Source of the DNA: Bolinopsis microptera
Lineage: Eukaryota; Ctenophora; Tentaculata; Lobata; Bolinopsidae
Assembly: GCF_026151205.1 (NCBI RefSeq)
Contig: NC_087077.1
Coordinates: 15,598,983-15,662,982, forward strand
DNA length: 64,000 bases
Reading direction: 5' to 3'
Below the pieces are notes generated by a model, which was given only the letters and a program-made list of their open reading frames with translations, was not told the DNA's origin and searched no databases. The translations under genes and the position numbers were made by a program. The stretch's first letter is position 1, and each line of letters starts with the position of its first letter. Positions 43,442 to 54,430 of the stretch are shown piece after piece.

Positions 43442-44762
43442 GTTTTTGGAAAGGTCTGCAGGTCCGTCAGGGCTCGTTATACCCATGGTTATTTGATCTG
43501 ATCTATCATGCATGGTGTCACGTCAAATCCTAACGATTGCGGTGATCCGTTAGAACTCAATTGGGGATCACATCGTTTTCACTGATCACGTCCCTGCAGG
43601 GATTCTTATGCAAAAGGAGGGATATAACCTAAACAATCTTGATAAAAGGATTAAAAAATGACTATGATACTTGATGCGTCCCATATCATAAATAATTTGG
43701 GATCCATCAGTTTCGGTTCGGTTTATAGATCGTTTCTTAGTAAAGTGGGAGCAAGCGGAGCATTCGTCTATTTTCAAAATACAATAATTGCGATATTACT
43801 CGTCAGCCAGCGCAGGCCAGCGCAATATAGTTGCGATATTACTCGTCAGCCAGCGCAGGCCAGCGCAATATAGTTGCGATATTGATTCTCTTTAACTTTC
43901 TAACATGCTTACCTTCATCAAATCTTAACACTACAAGCCGAAGCTATCCCATGGCGTCTTCCTCTACAACTACCACCGGTAGAAGTCAAACGGCTCAATA
44001 ACTTGGAGATGTGAGATGAACAGCAAGCACTACCGGGATAGAGGGATATCCTGGAGAGCGACGGCTTCTACCACTGGAACTTCTCCTACCTCTACCTTGG
44101 AGTTGGCCCGCGATCACACCCACCCTCCTGACAACTCCAAGATTAGAGCAAGAGTGATCTGGCAGAATGTGAGGGAGGGAACGGGCTACCACGGAACCGA
44201 CACCCAAGCAGACAGCTCGCAATAGTAGGATTGTAACTCTGGTTTCCACCTACCCCAGCAACAACATTGATCGGACCCTCCGAGGGATTGCTTTCAACTA
44301 TATGACTTGATGTTATATTAATATTGGAGTATGTAACATTGTTTTAATATTTTAGCATGTGACAGTATATTATCAGGGATTATTAGAATCAGAATGTAAC
44401 CGTTGTATGGTTATACGTCATATGACTCCACTTTTGACCTATTTAACGGCAACTTATTAATTTCATAATCGCACCGGTTTTCTTCCTAGGGGGTGCAATT
44501 ACAAACTAATTGCACTGCTCATTTGCACTGCTCAACGCAATTATTTTACAGGGTGGCCCAAGAACGTTCACCAGTTCTTATCTCTTAAAATTGTTACATG
44601 TCGCTCGGATCTTGCTAATTATTTTAAAAACAAAAAGTGGCATAACTTATGTTCTGATAAATATTTTTGCTTCAAAATTTAACAGAATCTTACATATATA
44701 AAGCGAGACGATATATATATATATTTGTTACCATTTTACTGACACCAGGGCATCAACTTTAA
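43442..44762. other. Unique centre of the foldback element
   Basis: Not part of the inverted arms. Contains the dispersed block shared with 4,425-4,500, a 43-bp duplication, and a plus frame 44,016-44,225 (DRGISWRATASTTGTSPTST) without recognised motif. No transposase. Confidence 0.5.
43795..43886. repeat. 43-bp tandem duplication
   Basis: CGTCAGCCAGCGCAGGCCAG starts at 43,801 and 43,844; two identical copies. Confidence 0.9.
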
Positions 44763-45242
44763 CACGACGTTCCGCAAAAACCTGATCAACAACCTGCTCC
44801 CAATTCTCCTCAACCTCCTGCTCAGCAAGCTGCTCCTGGACACCAACCTGCTACTGATCAGCAACCTGCTCCCAATGCTGCTGCTCTGCCTACTGGTCGC
44901 AGAACGAGGCGGATATTTTCTTTAGACGGGGTTATAGCGGAATACGACGCCGTTGTGCAGCTAGTCAACTCTGGTCTCTCAAAGTCTGCCGCTCTGGAGC
45001 AGATACACATTTCTCGGAGTCACTTCTCAAGAAAGCGATGTATCGCTGAAGCAGCAAAAGTTGACCTACCAGGTGTCCAACACGCACTGCTGCAACTACG
45101 AGACGTCAGACTTCCTAGTGTTTACACCTTCGCAAACGAGATCTGCAACCGTAATCTTGCCACTCTTAGGACCCTTTGTACCCAAGGCGTCGTCCTAGCG
45201 CCCAAAAACAATTACACTGCTCCTCCACCACGAAGAAATTGA
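44763..45242 (+). CDS. FSRKR-family protein, right arm copy
   Basis: Open from the CAC after a TAA at 44,760: VPQKPDQQPAPNSPQPP, AQQAAPGHQPATDQQPAPN, then PTGRRTRRIFSLDGVIAEYD, NSGLSKSAALEQIHISRS, HFSRKRCIAEAAKVDLPG, LLQLRDVRLPSVYTFANE, CNRNLATLRTLCTQGVV and tail APPPRRN. 159 codons without interruption, but no ATG. The Gln/Pro linker differs from the left copy, and the zinc knuckle is missing. An acceptor-like accag at 44,746-44,750 may mark an exon start. The intact domain frame makes this the reference copy. Confidence 0.7.
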   Translation, partial: HDVPQKPDQQPAPNSPQPPAQQAAPGHQPATDQQPAPNAAALPTGRRTRRIFSLDGVIAEYDAVVQLVNSGLSKSAALEQIHISRSHFSRKRCIAEAAKVDLPGVQHALLQLRDVRLPSVYTFANEICNRNLATLRTLCTQGVVLAPKNNYTAPPPRRN

Positions 45243-45374
45243 ATGTAATCAGTTTTCAGTATTTTTTTATTTTTCATAAAAATGTTGTAATTATCGATTT
45301 TGGAACTTACTTTCAAATAATGTGTTTCAAATAATTTGTTTCAAATAATTTGTTTATTTGGCAATAATGAATTA

Positions 45375-46470
45375 TAGCCGGTCTGATTTAGAGTCGCCTA
45401 GAGCAGGTTAGTACTAGCCGGTTAGTAGCCGGTTAGTAGCCGGTTAGTAGCCACTTGGTGGGTACTAGCTGGTTAGTAGCCGGTTAGTAGCCGGCTACTA
45501 ACCAGCTAGTACCCACCAGCCGGCTAGTGACCGCTTTTCAAGTGTCGGCTAGTAGCCGGTTTGGAACTAGAAGGTCCGCTTTAGAGCCGGCTAGTGACCG
45601 GTTAGTAGCCACTTGGTGGTTACTAGCCGGTTAGTAGCCGGTTAGTAGCCGGTTAGTAGCCGGCTAGTGACCGCTTTTCAAGTGTCGGCTAGTAGCCGGT
45701 TTGGAACTAGAAGGTCCGCTTTAGAGCCGGCTAGTGACCGGTTAGTAGCCACTTGGTGGTTACTAGCCGGTTAGTAGCCGGTTAGCAGCCGGCTAGCGAC
45801 CGCTTTTCGAGTGTCGGCTAGTAGGTCCGCTTAAGAGCCGGCTAGTGACCGGTTAGTAGCCGGTTAGTAGCCACTTGGTGGTTACTAGCCGGTTAGTAGC
45901 CGGTTAGTAGCCGGCTAGTGACCGCTTTCTAAGTGCCGGCTAGTAGCCGGTTTGGAACCGGCTACTAGTAGGTCCGCTTAAGAGCCGGCTAGTGACCGGT
46001 TAGTAGCCGGTTAGTAGCCACTTGGTGGTTACTAGCCGGTTAGTAGCCGGTTAGTAGCCGGCTAGTGACCGCTTTCTAAGTGCCGGCTAGTAGCCGGTTT
46101 GGAACCGGCTACTAGTAGGTCTGCTTTAGAGCTCGGCTAATAGCCGGCTAGTGACCGGTTAGTAGCCGGTTAGTAGCCACTTGGTGGTTACTAGCCGGTT
46201 AGTAGCCGGTTAGTAGCCGGCTAGTGACCGCTTTCTAAGTGCCGGCTAGTAGGTCTGCTTTAGAGCTCGGCTAATAGCCGGCTAGTGACCGCTTAGTAGC
46301 CGGTTAGTAGCCACTTTGTGGTCACTAGCCGGCTAGTAGCCGGTTAGTAGCCGGCTAGTGACCACTTTTCAAGTGCCGGTTAGTAGCCGGTTGTTAATGT
46401 GAAGTTGAGGAGCTGTTATTACAAAAGTGGCTACTAGCCGGCTAGTAGCCGGCTAGTAGCCGGTGTTCAT
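45375..46470. repeat. CCGGCTAGTAGCCGG satellite, right arm
   Basis: Inverted counterpart of 39,075-42,290 without the retrotransposon. About nine higher-order units; the outermost ones carry the cgctttctaagtgccgg variant, the inner ones cgcttttcaagtgtcgg, so there is a positional gradient. Confidence 0.9.
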
Positions 46471-46474
46471 ATGG

Positions 46475-46645
46475 TACTGTGCAGGGACGTTGCATAGACG
46501 TTGCATAGACGTTGCATAGACGTTGCATAGACTGACCGTGCAGGGAGTGTGCATAGAGTGTTCATTGTGCAGGGACGTTGCATAGACGTTGCATAGACGG
46601 TTCTTTTGTTGTTGCATGGACGTTGCATAGACGTTGCATAGACTG
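46475..46645. repeat. 11-bp GTTGCATAGAC subterminal repeat (right arm)
   Basis: Inverted partner of 38,910-39,065. Confidence 0.85.
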
Positions 46646-46869
46646 TCCGGAGCTAAACGACCAAGTTGCCAATTATTTTATTGCTCCAGGGTGACAGTTA
46701 CTGATTTAAAGTTATAATGATATTGTATGAACTTATTTACAACTAATATTGATTTATCCAAACATATTAATTGACAAATCATCAAAATCGTCTCTTTAAT
46801 TGACAAATCAATGTGAACTAATCATCAAACTCATGAAATAATTGGATCAAAAGTCTGATATAAGTGTTG

Positions 46870-47250
46870 TCACTATACTGCCGTGGCACTGCCGCCGTAC
46901 TGCCGCGGTACTGCCGCCGTACTGCCGCGGGACTGCCGCCGTACTGCCGCCGTACTGCCGCGGTACTGCCGCCGTACTGCCGCGGGACTGCCGCCGTACT
47001 GCCGCCGTACTGCCGCCGTACTGCCGTCGGAATTCTGATGTATGACCATTAGCAGGCAGTCGTCCCTGTACACATGATGGTGGAAAGCTCACAAGGAGCA
47101 GTACCAATTTTGGTAGCATCTCTGGACACCGTACTGCCGCGGGACTGCCGCCGTACTGCCGCCGTACTGCTGTGGAAATCTCACGAGGAGCAGTACCTTT
47201 TGGTAGCATCTCTGGACACCGTACTGCCGCCGTACTGCCGCCGTACTGCC
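46870..47250. repeat. 11-bp GCCGCCGTACT minisatellite, left palindrome arm
   Basis: 46,870-47,030 contains about 14 ctgccgccgta/ctgccgcggga units; shorter runs at 47,130-47,165 and 47,219-47,252 are separated by a 70-bp block (gaggagcagtac, ttggtagcatctctggacac) repeated three times. All frames are open, which explains overlapping long frames on both strands. Inverted at 59,980-60,235. Confidence 0.9.
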
Positions 47251-47352
47251 GTGGAAATCTCACGAGGAGCAGTACATTTTGGTAGCATCTCTGGACAGGA
47301 AATTTCTCTCTGTCCCGATGGGATCTATTGCTACTGAGCGAGAGTTCAAAAT

Positions 47353-50279
47353 ACTACTACTACTACTACTACTATGTCGGAGCTAAGTCCGATCTACGCC
47401 AGAAAACCCCCTCCATATATCCCTGTCCCGCATCAGGGTTCGCAGTTCCTCTTTAGAGTTTGTCCCAACTTCCTTCAGTAACATAGACAAGTAGCTTTGT
47501 CTTGGTCGGCCTTGCTGTGCTCTACCGTGCGTAGGTTCCCATAAGACTAAATCACTGGCAAGTAGCTCAGGATGTCGGATGCAGTGTCCCGCCATTTTTA
47601 ATCTCCTGCTTCGTAACTTGTTTGACAGCCTTGGGAGGCTACCATACAAAGTTATATTGCTGACCTTGTCCTTCCATGAGATACCCAGCACCATACGCAA
47701 CATCTTTGTGTATGTCCCGTCCAAACTTTTCTCTTGAGCCTTTGTCAGTGTCCAGGTTTCTGATCCGTAGAGCAGTACTGATTCACAAGCCGCTATGAAC
47801 AATCTAATCTTTAGGCTCTTTGAGAGTTTGGATTTCCAGATATCCTTCAGTCTATGTAGGGCACCCCACGCTTTTCCCTTTCTAACCCTTATCTCCCTAT
47901 CTGTGCTCTCAATCCAGGAGCCTAAGTAGATGAAATCATCTACATTTTCTATGGCTTCCCCGGATCGACTTTGTAGGTCGCTAGATCGATCCTCCATATT
48001 CAGTGTCATGACCTTGGTCTTGCCTTCGTTTATGTGTAGTCCCACGCTTGCTGCCGCCGATTCTACTCTAAGCAGGAACTCGTTAGCCTTGTCCATGTCC
48101 TCAGATATAAGTGCTATATCATCTGCAAAGTCCACATCGGTGATGATCTTGGGCCCCACTCTTCTGCTTTTTCTACGTTCGAGGGTGAGTCCAAGTCGCT
48201 CCGCATCATCGCCTATGGCTTGCCTCATACAGTAGTCGATGACTATTGCAAAGAGGTAAGGTGCTAAGGTATCACCCTGTAACACACCTGCAAGTATCTC
48301 GAACAATTCAGTTTCTCCGTCTGGAGTTAGGACTTTGGCCATTGTCTTCTCGTACATGAGCCGTATAAGCTGCACGATTTTGACTGGAATGCCGTAAGCT
48401 TCTAGAATCTTTAGCATTTTCCCACGATGTACACTGTCGAAAGCCTTCTTAAAGTCTATAAATGTCAGAACAGCTGGCAGATTCCGACTCTTGACACCCT
48501 CTATAAGACGTCTCAGTACCAATATCTGTTGAGTTGTTGACCTTCCTGGTCTGAATCCATTCTGGTTTCTACGCAGAATTGTCTCGATTTCTGGCTTCAA
48601 CCGGTTTAGAACCATCTTGTTTAGAGACTTGGCAACTAGGGATGACAAGCTTATTCCCCGATAGTTCATTGGTTCGCTAAGGTCGCCCTTCTTTGGAATT
48701 GGTATGATGTTGGCAGTTGACCATTGGTCTGGTTTCTCACCTTTCAATAGAGCATTGTTACAGAAGTCTAAGACAATTTGATCAAGGTCGCATCGTTTTA
48801 AGACTTCTGGGGCTATGTTGTCGTCACCCCATGCTTTCCCTTCCTTTATGCTGGACTTTGCTTTCCTGTACTCATCCAACGTAAACGGTTCTGTTCCGAT
48901 ATTCAGAGGTGGGTGGACTGGATCAATATCCTCTTCCGCGTTCTCTACCGTCGGTGGTGAGCCGAGAAGAGTAGCAAAATAGTCCTTCCATTTCTGAACC
49001 CTTTCCGTTGGTGAGTTTCCCTTGATTTTGCCAGTATATGATGGAGCTTTACCTGTGATCTTGTTGATCATGGTCCAGCTTTTAGCATGTCTGCCCTGCC
49101 AACTTGCTTCCTCCAGTTCCCGGACCTGCCCCTCCAGCAGGTGCTCTTTGGCTGCTTGATAAGCATCGCCTAGCTTCTGTTTGCCCTCTTGAACAGCTAT
49201 TCGGTTGTCTTCTGTAGCATCTGAGTGGTATTTTATGCTACATTCCCTCAGCTTCAGCCTGGCAATCTCAACACTTGGAGTCGCTGAGATTTTACATCTT
49301 TTCTTTTTCTCCTTTTCAGGTAGTAAAAGTCGAGAAGTTGTCCTATTCGCATCAATAAAGCATTGGTACCTTTCTGTTGCCGTCTGATCATCCTTTTCAA
49401 GTATGGAAAAGCGGTTTTTAACTTCCACTGTGTACCTCTCTTGTAGAGCGATATCAGTTTTAAGTTTAGACCAGTCCAGAACCGGAGCCCTCTTCTCCGT
49501 CTTGCTTATCCGTAGACTAAGCTTTACCCTTGCTACGACTACTCTGTGATCCGAGCCAATACTGTGGAAACTACCATATGCTTCGGAGTTCTTGACGGAG
49601 TTCCGCCATTTCTTCCGGCAAATGATGAAGTCGATTTGAGATTTACTTTGACTCATATCTGAGAGATATGTCCAGAGTTTACCTCTTCGCTTCTGAAATC
49701 TGGTGTTTGTGATTTCTAGCTGTCGCTCCAACAGCATATCCTCTAGCAGTCTACCATTTCGGTTTGCTGGACCCTTGTGGAAGGATGTCCAGTTTCCTGA
49801 TGATGAGACATGCGCATTGAGGTCTCCTACAACGAATAGTAAGTTGTGGGCTGGTATCTGGTCGATGGCACCACCAAGGCTGTCGTAGTAGTTTTCTGCT
49901 TCGTCGACAGTCGCCCCCTCTGTCGGGCTATAAGTCACAATAACAGTTGTGACCGGGTTCCCTGCAAAGTTGGCTACCATCGTCCTCCTGTCATGTGAGT
50001 ATACACTAATCAATGAGTTGAATACTGTCTTTTTGTCCAAGACAATACCAACCCCACCAGCAGCCGCCCCATTGCTGGTTCTCCATGCCGAAGTTGTTAT
50101 GAGGTGAGAGCTTCCAAGATCTTGATACTCGATTTCAGTGCTATGTACTACCCGATGCTCCTGAATGCCCAAAATATGTACGCCACTATCCCTCATGCAT
50201 ACACCCAGCTCATCCCTCTTGTATTGTTCTCTTATTGTTCGTACATTAAGAGTTCCTACAAGAATTTCCTTCTGGCCAC
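47353..50279 (-). mobile_element. RTE-like non-LTR retrotransposon
   Basis: GTTCAAAAT flanks it at 47,344-47,352 and 50,280-50,288 (9-bp target duplication). The 3' tail on the minus strand is (TAG)n, the short-tandem-repeat tail typical of RTE elements. The right palindrome arm holds the empty site near 59,895. 5' truncated just before the endonuclease start. Confidence 0.92.
47383..50279 (-). CDS. RTE-like endonuclease/reverse transcriptase polyprotein
   Basis: The frame is open through the 5' edge of the element, reading GTLNVRTIREQYKRDELGV before the first Met (50,196), so the true start is lost. Endonuclease of about 230 residues: ILGIQEHRVVHSTEIEY, FVVGDLNAHVSSSGNW (GDLN), IGSDHRVVVARV (SDH catalytic end). 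RT of about 300 residues: NIIPIPKKGDLSEPMNYRGI, GFRPGRSTTQQIL, FIDFKKAFDSVHRGK (motif A), DVDFADDIALIS (FADD motif C). The tail holds GSETWTLTKAQEKSL and RRLKMAGHCIRHPEL, standard RTE signatures. All catalytic residues that I can see are intact over about 965 codons, so the protein may still work. Confidence 0.92.
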
Positions 50280-50339
50280 GTTCAAAATAGCAAAACGAAT
50301 AACACAGGGAAAATACAATTTAAAGTCAGAAAATTTTCA

Positions 50340-50490
50340 GAAATTCCTATTTCTTAAGTATAATAACTCCACCGCTTCCTACTGTCCCTTCCGCGCCTGC
50401 CGCAGCTCCTCCACATCTGCCACCACCATACCGAGCGGAGCACCTAGTTTCAATCCTTGGTATCGTTCACGAATATGACAGAGTACAGCT
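50340..50490 (+). pseudogene. FSRKR-family N-terminal module (left arm)
   Basis: PAAAPPHLPPPYRAEHLVS then ILGIVHEYDRVQLSLR and stop. Same module as at 38.4 and 63.3 kb but joined at GACAGAGT to the gag-like gene's leader. Its 5' flank was separated from the minisatellite by the RTE insertion. Confidence 0.65.
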
Positions 50491-50499
50491 ATCTCTAAG

Positions 50500-51090
50500 A
50501 TGAATTACAACCTACCTGCCAAGGAGGCTATACAAGAGATCATCAGAAGAGCAGAACCTGGCGAGAAAAAGAAGAAACCCACCAAGAAGCTGGCTGGAGT
50601 ACGTTTTGCTGACATCGGTGGCGGGGATCTCGCATCATCCATATCCTTGGACGACGACACTACTACTCCTAACCCTATCGCCGCTTCCTCTTCTGACGCT
50701 AGTTCCACTGCAGTAGAGACCAGATCCGTGGGCCAGACTTGCCAGCCTCGAGTTCATCAAATCTCCTGTATCCGTTGTGGATACACGGCACCACTTTCCC
50801 TGAGGATGTCGCACCAGCACGAGCTGCCGCTAACAGACAACTGCCAACCCCACCTCCCTCGAGTTCCTATCAATTCCTCCTTCCTACCTCAACACAGCTA
50901 CTGGCGACCCCCTCCTTCTCTGGGATTCCGGATACACCTCTTCACTGCGGAGATCATACCTATTCGGAACACCTTCCAACGTGGACGTCCTTGGTAAGAT
51001 ATGGATGCCTTCACACTCTACTTTGAATCCACGTGGATGGGTACATCGAACAGACCTGCCCGCTTTGATCAACTCTCCTGGAACCATGAG
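50500..51090 (+). pseudogene. Gag-like gene with degenerate zinc knuckle (left arm)
   Basis: From ATG 50,500: PAKEAIQEIIRRAEPGEKKK, then LAGVRFADIGGGDLASSIS, a Ser/Thr-rich part, and CIRC where a knuckle should start; a deletion removes GDLGH that the right arm keeps. Beyond a frameshift at about 50,810 the remaining part (LLLWDSGYTSSLRRSYLFG in the other copy) resembles a retropepsin-like D-S-G motif. Probably from a retroelement; no RT or LTR is seen. Confidence 0.5.
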
Positions 51091-51559
51091 TATGATTGCA
51101 GTCTAGCTGGACTCCCTCGCTCTTCAAACGTTGCAAAACAATGGCATAATGGTTTCCGCAGTCTCGTCCAGTGTACTAATCATACCAAGGACTTACAGAC
51201 GGAAAGGCTGATTTTATTTCTCTTAACTTTTAGAATACTACCAAAGCAAATTGGTTGCTTTTCATTTCATTTAAGTAAAATGTATAACTGTCATAGAAAT
51301 ATCGTACAATCGAAAATATAACTAAACTAGTGTAATGTATTGGAATTGGGTTAATTTTAATTAAATTAAAGGTTAGGTTAATTTTAATTAAAAATACATC
51401 TGATACAGGCTGATGGGGGTCCATAACAACAAGAGCTGCCATAACTTTTGACATGATCTTAAATGTTGCAATGTCATATTACGTACTGTATGACATATCT
51501 CGTTATCGATACTATATAACTTTCAACAGACGACAGGAGACATCATCATTCATCATTCG

Positions 51560-51560
<1 letters not shown>
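51091..51560. other. Palindrome arm, non-coding
   Basis: 51,128-51,470 matches 56,330-56,660 inverted. The corresponding point in the right arm (between cgtttgaagag and ccattatgcc) is where the Penelope-like element sits; here it is empty (ctcttcaaacgttgcaaaac). Confidence 0.7.
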
Positions 51561-52404
<844 letters not shown>

Positions 52405-52447
52405 AACAACTCATCTTAGTTATGATTAAAATATAAAGATATTGTGG

Positions 52448-52530
52448 CAATTCGGTAATCTGCCGATGCACATCTGGGGCACACCTCGGGCACAATTCGG
52501 GGACAAACTCGGTCACAACCTTATCCTGGT
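52448..52530. repeat. GGGCAC-rich repeat ahead of a FSRKR copy
   Basis: ttcggtaatctgccgatgca and gggcacacctcgggcac, as at 11,409-11,520 and (inverted) 55,478-55,560. Confidence 0.75.
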
Positions 52531-52536
52531 TCGAGC

Positions 52537-52733
52537 CGCACCTTCACCATCGACGGAGAAGTTTCAAAGTACGACAGGATCCTGGCACGTGTCCGGAATG
52601 GTGCTACGAAGAAGGAGGCACACGCTGCAGAGGGGATATCTGAGTCCTTTTTCGGCAGGAAGCGCTGCATAGCAGAGGCAGCGAGGATTGACCTACCTTC
52701 TCTCCGACATGGACTCCTCCAGCTGATTAATCG
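52537..52733 (+). CDS. FSRKR-family domain exon (left arm)
   Basis: Unbroken frame: RTFTIDGEVSKYDRILARVR, NGATKKEAHAAEGISESF, FGRKRCIAEAARIDLPSLR and HGLLQLINR, then GGTGAGTG, which looks like a splice donor. It stops at LINR, exactly where Polinton polymerase sequence of opposite orientation starts. Very close to the 11.8-12.1 kb copy. Confidence 0.65.
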
Positions 52734-52911
52734 GGTGAGTGTATCCTAAGACTTTGCCGGTGTAGTGACAATGATCCAGATGTTTCTTATCAGTATGCTT
52801 TGATTCACAAATAATACAATTAGGATTTGAATCAAGAAGTGCCAAAGTTGCCTGATCTACCTTCTCCATTGGTTTTACCATCTCCAATACTGGTCTAAGA
52901 CGCTCATACAA
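52693..52911 (-). pseudogene. Polinton-type polymerase B N-terminal zinc piece
   Basis: YERLRPVLEMVKPMEKVDQA, then NCIICESKHTDKKHLDHCHY and TGKVLGYTHP. C-x2-C..HLDHCHYTGKV.G..H is the endonuclease VII-like motif. The real homology ends at the FSRKR border (about 52,735). Confidence 0.65.
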
Positions 52912-52919
52912 TCTCTTAC

Positions 52920-53180
52920 GTGGGACGCAGGCTAAAATTTACTAAAGTCGAGTTAGAATTATTCAGTGAACTGATATGTATACTAATTTCATTGAGCAGG
53001 CAATTCGAGGAGGAATCAGTACAATCACGCATCGGTATGGAAAAGCTAATAACCATCATCTCCCAGATTACAATCCTGAATTACCTGAAAGCTACCTCGG
53101 ATACATTGATGCAAATAACCTCTACGGATGGGCAAATGACAGAAACTTTCCCCCACATCGAAGTCAGTGTACAGGATAAA
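52920..53180 (+). pseudogene. Polinton-type polymerase B palm piece (left arm)
   Basis: KFTKVELELFSELICI, then FIEQAIRGGISTITHRYGKA, NNHHLPDYNPELPESYLGYI and DANNLYGWANDRNFP. This includes the DxxNLYG first catalytic motif. The frame is broken near 52,975. It runs directly into SNTG-family sequence at about 53,180, a join mirrored in the right arm, so the fusion is older than the palindrome. Confidence 0.75.
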
Positions 53181-53650
53181 CTTCTGGCTAACAGAAATCT
53201 CCCTGGATGGCTTGCCGGCAACCATATCCGCGTACTGTTGATCGGGAGCACTTTCAAAACTCTCTTTGGAGATACAAAGTCTCCCGAATGCACGGTTATT
53301 CAAGGATCTGAAGAATCATGGGACTACTCCCTCTGACTGGATTCTTTCCACGCTCCCAGATATTCCATCATCCCACCAGAAAGATTAAGAAGAACTTCTC
53401 GAATACAATCGCCTCCCTACTCTCCTCCTGACAACGTGATATACCTGCCCCGGGTGACTACAAAAGAGCTCCTGGTCATGAGTAAAGTCATAACTCGGAG
53501 GGACCATTGAAAGGAAGAAAGGATACGTCTACAAGATTCACTCAATTCAGCGACCAGACAGACCACCACCTCGGTGGAAATGTCGAATGTCAATCTACAT
53601 CCTAAAGATGACTCTCCTACCGTCCTTGACCTACACTGGCAGACCAAGAG
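53180..53650 (+). pseudogene. SNTG-family middle part (left arm, inner)
   Basis: NRNLPGWLAGNHIRVLLIGS and TFKTLFGDTKSPEC match NRNLLWMACRHHILELVIGS at 61.1 kb. Degenerate after 53,330. Ends at the palindrome centre. Confidence 0.65.
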
Positions 53651-53659
53651 GAAGGATGG

Positions 53660-54430
53660 AAAAGATGAACCTCTTCTTTTGACTTCGCCATCCACCGAGC
53701 GAGGTGGTCTGCTTCTGTCTCTGAATTGAGTGAATCTTGTGACGTAATCCTTTTCTTCCTTTCAATGTTCCCGCCGAGAAATGATTATACACTCATGCCC
53801 AGGAGCACTTTGTGATCACCCCTGGGGCAGGTTTCGCACGTTTTGTCAGGATAGAGAGGGATTCGATGTCAAATTCGAGAAGTTCTTCTACATCTTTCTG
53901 GTGGGATGAAGGAATATCTGGGAGGCGTGAAAGAATCCAGGAGCGGTGGAGGTGAGTCCCTGGACTTCTTTCAGATCCTTGAATAACGGTGCATTCGGAA
54001 GACTGATTGTATCTCCAAAGAGAGTTTAGAAAGTGCTCCCGATCACCAATTCGAGGATATGGTGCCGGCAAGCCATCCAGATGAGATTTCTGGTTCAGCA
54101 GATTTATCCTGCCACTTGAACTTCGAAGTAGGAAGTTCTGACACATTGCCCATCCGTAGAGGTGAATTGCATCAATGTTTCCAGGAACTCTTTCAGGTAA
54201 TTCAGGAGAATGTACTCTGGGAGATGATGGTTATTCGCCTTTTGTGCATACCGATGCGTGATTAGTACTGAATTCCTCTCGAATTGCCTCTCAATGAAAT
54301 TAGTAATACATATCAGGATCCTGAATAATTCTAAACTCACATTCAGTAAATATTAAAGGCCTGCGTCCCACGAAAGACTTAAGGAGCGTTATAAAAATTG
54401 AACAGGATCAAGGATTATATACGAAAACAC
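53660..54430 (-). pseudogene. Inverted copy of polymerase B + SNTG pieces (right arm)
   Basis: Minus strand repeats 52,920-53,650: near 54,420 LDP and SLSWDAG, near 54,290 RQFERNSVLITHRYAQKANN, then TSTDGQ, then the SNTG part (FGDT.. replaced by frameshifts). More decayed than the left arm. The centre of symmetry is about 53,655. Confidence 0.65.

Larger units (their letters stand above)
38891..46670. mobile_element. Giant foldback element with satellite arms (7.8 kb)
   Basis: Left end GGGAAGTTGGTCGTTTAGCT and right end (reversed) GGCAACTTGGTCGTTTAGCT match at all but two positions. Flanks are AATTATTA (38,883-38,890) and AATTATTT (46,671-46,678), an 8-bp duplication with one mismatch; the other palindrome arm shows the empty site at about 60,418-60,426. 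Each arm runs inward as an 11-bp GCAACGTCTAT repeat, a 129-bp satellite, an AT-rich block, then a FSRKR gene reading outward. The unique centre is 42,843-44,891. GG termini and 8-9-bp duplications fit the Merlin/IS1595 type, the same class as the DDE enzyme at 63.4 kb, but the link is inference. Confidence 0.8.

Noticed and set aside
46842-47263. Overlapping long frames on both strands
   Set aside because: They come from the stop-free 11-bp GCCGCCGTACT minisatellite.
47930-49888. Plus-strand frames within the RTE-like element
   Set aside because: Antisense to an intact RT/endonuclease frame; serine/leucine-rich without motifs.
50500-51090. Endogenous retrovirus as source of the gag-like gene
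   Set aside because: No LTRs, primer-binding site, RT, integrase or envelope adjoin it. The knuckle is incomplete and the D-S-G match is weak.
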